The notes beneath the pieces are model-generated. The model worked only from the letters and a program-made list of their open reading frames with translations, ran no database searches and was not told the origin of the DNA. A DNA stretch of 64,000 nucleotides from Antiquaquibacter oligotrophicus (GTDB lineage Bacteria > Actinomycetota > Actinomycetes > Actinomycetales > Microbacteriaceae): NCBI RefSeq assembly GCF_020535405.1, contig NZ_CP085036.1, forward strand, positions 2,604,001 through 2,668,000, given 5' to 3'. Positions 60,159 to 64,000 of this stretch are shown piece after piece. The position numbers and the translations under genes were made by a program. Numbering within the stretch: the first letter of the stretch is position 1; every line of letters begins with the position of its first letter.

Positions 60159-61702
60159 GTGTTCATGTGCGCGGCCTCACCATCACCCTTGACGGCCGGG
60201 TGATCGTCGACGGTGTCGATCTGGACGTCGCGCCGGGAGAGTGCCTGGCCATCGTCGGAGAGTCCGGTTCCGGAAAAACGATGACGGCCAACGCTCTTCT
60301 GGGACTGACACCGGCCGGTGCGCGGGTCGACGCGGAGACCCTCGAGCTCGCGGGAACGGATGCCCGGCACCTCTCCGACCGGCAATGGCGAGCGCTACGG
60401 GGCGGGGCGATCGGTTTGGTGAGCCAGGATGCGCTCGTGTCGCTGGACCCATTGCGTACCGTCGGCCGCGAGGTTGCCGAACCCATCGAAGTGCACAACA
60501 CGGTGCCTCGAGCGGAGATCGGCGAACGAGTCATCGAACTCCTCGCGCAGGTGGGGGTGCCGGATGCTCCGGTTCGCTCGCGGCAGTATCCGCACGAACT
60601 CTCGGGGGGCCTGCGGCAGCGTGCCCTCATCGCTTCGGCGCTCGCCGCAGGACCCAGGGTGCTCATCGCGGACGAACCGACAACCGCGCTGGACGCGACA
60701 GTTCAGCGCACGATCCTCGACCTCCTCGCGAAACTCCGAGACGACGGCATCGCGCTCGTGCTCATCAGCCATGACCTCCGCGCCGTCGAGAGGCTCGCAG
60801 ATCGGGTTGCGGTTATGCGTGATGGTCGCGTGGTGGAGGCGGGTGTCACGGCCGACGTGATGGGGTCGCCGCAGCATCCGTACACACGACATCTCCTAGA
60901 TTCCGTGCCGACTCCGCGTGAGACGAGCTCCCCGCCGGAGGGCGCGATCGTGCTCGAGGCGCGCGATCTCGTCCGGGACTACGGGATCCAGGGTGGGGGA
61001 GCCGTCCGGGCGCTCGACGGGGTGAGCCTCACGGTGAGGGCGGGTTCGACGGTGGGTGTTGTCGGCGAATCGGGGTCGGGCAAGAGCACCCTCGCGCGAA
61101 TGCTCCTCGCTGCTGAGCAACCGGATGCCGGTGTCGTCCTGCTCGACGGAGCCCCCTGGTCGAGCGATCCCGAACGCCGACGGCGCTCTCGCCGCTCGCG
61201 CATCCAACTCATCGATCAGGATCCTTTCGGCTCGTTCGACCCGCGTTTCACTGTCGCCGAGATCATCGGCGAGGCCGTGGTGCTCGCGGGTGATCCCCGC
61301 CGAGTGCGGGGCCAGCGGGTGCGGGACCTGCTTGGCCGCGTGGGTCTCGAGCCCGAACTCGCGCGACGCCGGCCGCGCGAGCTTTCTGGCGGGCAGCGGC
61401 AACGTGTCGCGATTGCTCGCGCCATTGCCAGGCGCCCGGCCATCCTCGTGTGCGACGAGCCCGTCTCGGCCCTCGATGCACCTATTCAGGCTCGTGTGCT
61501 CGAACTTCTCGAGTCGTTGCAGCGCGACCTCGGGCTGGCGATGGTCTTCATTTCGCACGACCTCGGTGTCATCGCCGAGGTGAGCGACGAGATCGTGGTG
61601 ATGAAGAGCGGGCGTGTGGTGGAGAGCGGACCGGCAACCACTGTGCTCGGTTCTCCCGAACATCCATTCACTCGCGAGCTGATCGCGGCGAGTGGTCTGT
61701 GA
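60155..61702 (+). CDS. ABC transporter ATPase, fused double NBD (DppD-DppF)
   Basis: 515 residues: two ATPase domains in one chain. First: Walker A GESGSGKT at 35-42, signature LSGGLRQRA, Walker B VLIADEP. Second: GESGSGKS, LSGGQRQRVAIARA, ILVCDEP. Fusion of the two normally separate peptide-importer ATPases. ATG overlaps the permease stop. Each half ends with the peptide-transporter HPYTRHLL/HPFTRELI motif. Confidence 0.92.
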   Translation: MSVHVRGLTITLDGRVIVDGVDLDVAPGECLAIVGESGSGKTMTANALLGLTPAGARVDAETLELAGTDARHLSDRQWRALRGGAIGLVSQDALVSLDPLRTVGREVAEPIEVHNTVPRAEIGERVIELLAQVGVPDAPVRSRQYPHELSGGLRQRALIASALAAGPRVLIADEPTTALDATVQRTILDLLAKLRDDGIALVLISHDLRAVERLADRVAVMRDGRVVEAGVTADVMGSPQHPYTRHLLDSVPTPRETSSPPEGAIVLEARDLVRDYGIQGGGAVRALDGVSLTVRAGSTVGVVGESGSGKSTLARMLLAAEQPDAGVVLLDGAPWSSDPERRRRSRRSRIQLIDQDPFGSFDPRFTVAEIIGEAVVLAGDPRRVRGQRVRDLLGRVGLEPELARRRPRELSGGQRQRVAIARAIARRPAILVCDEPVSALDAPIQARVLELLESLQRDLGLAMVFISHDLGVIAEVSDEIVVMKSGRVVESGPATTVLGSPEHPFTRELIAASGL

Positions 61703-61722
61703 CAGGTTGAGTTCTAATCGAG

Positions 61723-61751
61723 TTGTTCTAGTGCTAATAGAAGAATAGACT
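61723..61751 (+). promoter_or_regulatory. gntR promoter with inverted-repeat operator
   Basis: -35 TTGTTC, 17 bases, -10 TAGACT, six bases, GTG at 61758 (leaderless). TTCTA (61726-61730) and TAGAA (61738-61742) form an inverted repeat inside the spacer, a plausible autorepressor site. Confidence 0.5.
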
Positions 61752-61757
61752 GACGTC

Positions 61758-62108
61758 GTGCTCATCTCGATCGATCCGGGCTCGTCCCAGCCGCTCTTCG
61801 AGCAACTTGCGGCGAGCATCCGTGCCGCGATCGTGTCGGGTGCAATCACCGCAGGCTTCCGCCTACCCGCGGCGCGTGAACTCGCTGATTCGCTCGACAT
61901 CAACATCCACACGGTGCTCCGCTCGTACCAGGCGCTGCGAGACGAGGGGTTCATCGAACTCCGACGGGGGCGCGGCGCGGTCGTGAGCGACCAAACGGTC
62001 GACTATCGCGAACTGAGCGAGCACATCGACTCTCTCGTCCACGAAGCACAACGGCTCGGTCTCACGCCGGGAGCACTCTCCGACCTCATCAGAAAGGCCT
62101 GGACATGA
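61758..62108 (+). CDS. GntR family regulator (YtrA type, short)
   Basis: 116 residues. One winged HTH (LFEQLAASIRAAIVSGAI, LPAARELADSLDINIHTVLRSYQAL split) and a short C-terminal dimerisation helix, as in YtrA-type regulators. It overlaps the DUF1648 gene by four bases and probably represses the pair from an operator in its own promoter. Confidence 0.9.
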   Translation: MLISIDPGSSQPLFEQLAASIRAAIVSGAITAGFRLPAARELADSLDINIHTVLRSYQALRDEGFIELRRGRGAVVSDQTVDYRELSEHIDSLVHEAQRLGLTPGALSDLIRKAWT

Positions 62109-63103
62109 CCACCGCCCAGTACCTCCGCACGCTCCTCGTCGGAGTGGCACTACCCGCGCTCGTCGGAGTGATCTCCGGCGCGCTTATCGTGACCCAGCTG
62201 CCGCATCTTCCCGACCGGGTCGCTGTGCACTGGGGCGTCGATGGGCAGCCAGACGGTTTCGGCACACCCTGGATTCTTGTTGTTCTCCCCGCACTCGCGA
62301 TCCTCTACTCCGGCTTCGCCCTCGTCGTCACGCGCAGTGCCCGGGCACAGGGCATCACCTGGGCGCAACGCAGCATTCTCGCCATCGGCGTGTTCCTTGC
62401 TGTCGTCCTGGGTGCAGCAGGCGCCGGCTCGGCCTACCTGCAGGTCGGGCTCACGGATGCCGCGGCCGCCCCCACCGTTCTGCCCCTCCTCGCGGTGGCT
62501 CTCCTGGCCGGCGCGGTCGCCGCCATCGCCGCATGGTTCGCGCTTCCGCGGCATGTCCGACCCGCTGCGATCACGCCGGAGTCAGCACCGCCGCTCGCTC
62601 TCGCGTCCACCGAGCGGGTGCTGTGGCTGCAGCGCATCGAGCCCAGTCGCGGCGTCGTAGCGCTCATCGTCGGGGGTCTGGCCCTCGGGCTAACGGCGGG
62701 CGGAATCGTGGTGTGGGCGAGCGGCCCGCTACCCAACCTGTTCGTGTGGCTCGGCATCCTCGTGCTCGTCGGGGTCTCGGTGGCCTCGACCATGTTCTGG
62801 ACCGTTCGTGTCGATGCCAACGGTCTCTCGGTGCGATCGGCACTCGGCGCGCCGCACTTCCGTTACCCTCTCGACGAGCTTGTCTCGGCAGGGGTGACCG
62901 ATGTTGTGCCCGGCAGGGATTTCGCAGGCTGGGGCATCCGGACCGTCCCGGGTAAACGCACGGGAATCGTGGTTCGGGCTGGCGAGGCGATTGAGGTTCA
63001 GCGCACGGGTGGGCGGGTGCTCGTGATCACCGTCGACGACGCTCGACAGGGTGCGTCGCTCTTGAGCGCCCTCATCGCCCGATCGAACGAGCGAATCCAG
63101 TAG
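62105..63103 (+). CDS. DUF1648 membrane protein
   Basis: 332 residues. An N-terminal DUF1648 domain (LPDRVAVHWGVDGQPDGFG around 33-51) plus about six helices and a soluble C-terminal beta-rich domain (PGRDFAGWGIRTVPGKR). Members accompany GntR regulators and are thought to be part of envelope stress responses; the mechanism is unknown. Start ATG overlaps the GntR stop (ATGA). Confidence 0.85.
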   Translation: MTTAQYLRTLLVGVALPALVGVISGALIVTQLPHLPDRVAVHWGVDGQPDGFGTPWILVVLPALAILYSGFALVVTRSARAQGITWAQRSILAIGVFLAVVLGAAGAGSAYLQVGLTDAAAAPTVLPLLAVALLAGAVAAIAAWFALPRHVRPAAITPESAPPLALASTERVLWLQRIEPSRGVVALIVGGLALGLTAGGIVVWASGPLPNLFVWLGILVLVGVSVASTMFWTVRVDANGLSVRSALGAPHFRYPLDELVSAGVTDVVPGRDFAGWGIRTVPGKRTGIVVRAGEAIEVQRTGGRVLVITVDDARQGASLLSALIARSNERIQ

Positions 63104-63106
63104 AAT
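63101..63106 (+). promoter_or_regulatory. -10 box TAGAAT of the ileS T-box transcript
   Basis: TAGAAT with the transcript expected to begin near 63112-63113, just before the T-box RNA. Confidence 0.45.
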
Positions 63107-63112
63107 CTCAGG

Positions 63113-63294
63113 ACAGACATCGATCCGGCCATCACCGGGGAGTCTTCGGAAGAACGCCGCTCCGCGGTCAGTAGAACCGAACGGGTAGGCCCGTAATAGC
63201 CGTCAGAGCGGTCGCGAGAAGGTGTCGCGGCAAACGGGGTGGTACCGCGGCCGTGAGGTCGTCCTCGTGTGACAGACAGCGCACAGGAGAGACC
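63113..63294 (+). promoter_or_regulatory. T-box riboswitch of ileS
   Basis: Actinobacterial ileS-type T-box with a short stem I. A CCGG..CCGG hairpin near 63125-63138 presents ATC (Ile specifier). The T-box motif is GGGTGGTACCGCGG at 63237-63250; its TGGT can pair with the ACCA end of uncharged tRNA-Ile. TCCTC (63262-63266) can pair either with GAGG (63255-63258) or with the AGGAGA ribosome site (63285-63290), so regulation is probably translational. Confidence 0.88.
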
Positions 63295-64000
63295 ATGGGT
63301 TACCCCCTCAACAGTTCGGACGACGGAGTCGTCCCTTCGCCGCGGTTCCCGGAGATCGAGCGGCGGATCCTCGAGTTCTGGAAGAACGACGGTACGTTCC
63401 AGGCATCCATCGACCAGCGCGATGGCGCTCCCGAGTGGGTGTTCTACGACGGACCGCCCTTCGCCAATGGCCTTCCCCACTACGGGCACCTCCTGACCGG
63501 CTACGCGAAAGACCTCTTCCCGCGTTACCAGACGATGCGCGGCAAGCAGGTTCATCGGCGATTCGGTTGGGACACCCACGGCCTTCCCGCCGAGCTCGAA
63601 GCCATGAAGCAGCTCGGCATCAATGAGAAAGCTCAAATCGAGGAGATGGGTGTCGCCGCGTTCAACGCAGCGGCACGCGAATCGGTGCTTCGGTACACGA
63701 AGGAGTGGGAGGCCTACGTCACGCGTCAGGCCCGATGGGTCGACTTCGAGAACGACTACAAGACACTCGATCTGTCGTTCATGGAGAGTGTCATCTGGGC
63801 GTTCAAGCGGCTGTACGACAAGGGCCTGGCGTACGAGGGCTTCCGAGTCCTGCCGTATTGCTGGCATGACGAGACCCCGCTCTCCAACCACGAACTGCGT
63901 ATGGACGACGACGTCTACAAGATGCGCCAGGACCAGGCGGTCACGGTCACGTTCCCGCTCGATGGGCCGAAGGCCGAATCGCTCGGTCTCACCGGTGTCA
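63295..64000 (+). CDS. ileS: Isoleucyl-tRNA synthetase (3' part outside window)
   Basis: First 235 codons; runs off the right edge. Class I signature HYGH at 62-65 in [16 protein letters not shown] (the HIGH variant of the eukaryote-like IleS type), with [10 protein letters not shown] before it. AGGAGA five bases upstream of ATG 63295. It charges tRNA-Ile; expression is set by the T-box directly upstream. Confidence 0.95.
   Translation, partial: MGYPLNSSDDGVVPSPRFPEIERRILEFWKNDGTFQASIDQRDGAPEWVFYDGPPFANGLPHYGHLLTGYAKDLFPRYQTMRGKQVHRRFGWDTHGLPAELEAMKQLGINEKAQIEEMGVAAFNAAARESVLRYTKEWEAYVTRQARWVDFENDYKTLDLSFMESVIWAFKRLYDKGLAYEGFRVLPYCWHDETPLSNHELRMDDDVYKMRQDQAVTVTFPLDGPKAESLGLTGV

Overview
The window is chromosomal DNA from a high-GC Gram-positive, most likely an actinobacterium of the family Microbacteriaceae. 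Evidence: GC-rich third codon positions; clpS next to a DUF2017 gene; two clpP genes in tandem; EttA; DUF2510 (WYPDPAG...WWDG) proteins; GntR-DUF1648 and XRE/MmyB regulators; many GTG starts; and a short-stem-I T-box before ileS. There is no rRNA, CRISPR array, complete IS, prophage or integrase. Most of the window is ordinary core genome, densely packed, with many ATGA/GTGA overlaps and three convergent pairs that share a CTAG stop.

Layout. 1-2.8 kb: DUF2017 (cut by the edge), clpS, tRNA-His, orn, a GDSL hydrolase, two small proteins. 2.8-5.4 kb: tRNA-Arg with a 26-bp copy of its 3' end 119 bp downstream, then a divergent SDR / XRE-GNAT group. 5.4-13.7 kb: small membrane and hypothetical proteins, aldo/keto reductase, an SSB-like protein, a lipoprotein, then ettA. 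A 535-bp segment with its own reverse gene lies between two copies of the ettA promoter/start region. Two acyl-CoA thioesterases follow. 13.7-23.2 kb: FAD dehydrogenase, a membrane protein plus DUF2252 pair, an mscS-globin operon, pepN. 23.4-27.7 kb: a four-gene overlapping operon of a secreted I36 (beta-gamma-crystallin-like) protein, a lipoprotein, an adaptor carrying a peptidoglycan-binding domain, and a MacB-type ABC transporter. This is the best candidate for an undescribed system. 27.7-36.7 kb: rpiB, Nei glycosylase, PaiB-like protein, amidohydrolase, CrtC/lipocalin-like protein, dps, a two-component system, small proteins and lipoproteins. 36.8-45.9 kb: tRNA-Gly, tRNA-Pro, trigger factor, a Cys/Met-type PLP enzyme, clpP1P2, a copper-type CopC/YcnI cluster, clpX. 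45.9-56.6 kb: BenE-type permease, LLM oxidoreductase, M3 peptidase, methyltransferase, valS, a TetR regulator. 56.7-61.7 kb: a complete oligopeptide-type ABC importer. 61.7-64 kb: GntR-DUF1648 pair, T-box, ileS (cut by the edge).

The genes work together most clearly in protein quality control (clpS, tig, clpP1, clpP2, clpX, pepN, M3 peptidase) and translation (three tRNAs plus tRNA-His, ettA, valS, ileS). The envelope/export and metal modules (I36-MacB and CopC-YcnI) are accessory. A recurring regulatory theme is a TANNNT -10 box ending 6-7 bases before an ATG/GTG, which I see before about twenty genes and which implies leaderless mRNAs. Functional names are from motif recognition by eye; no database search was run.
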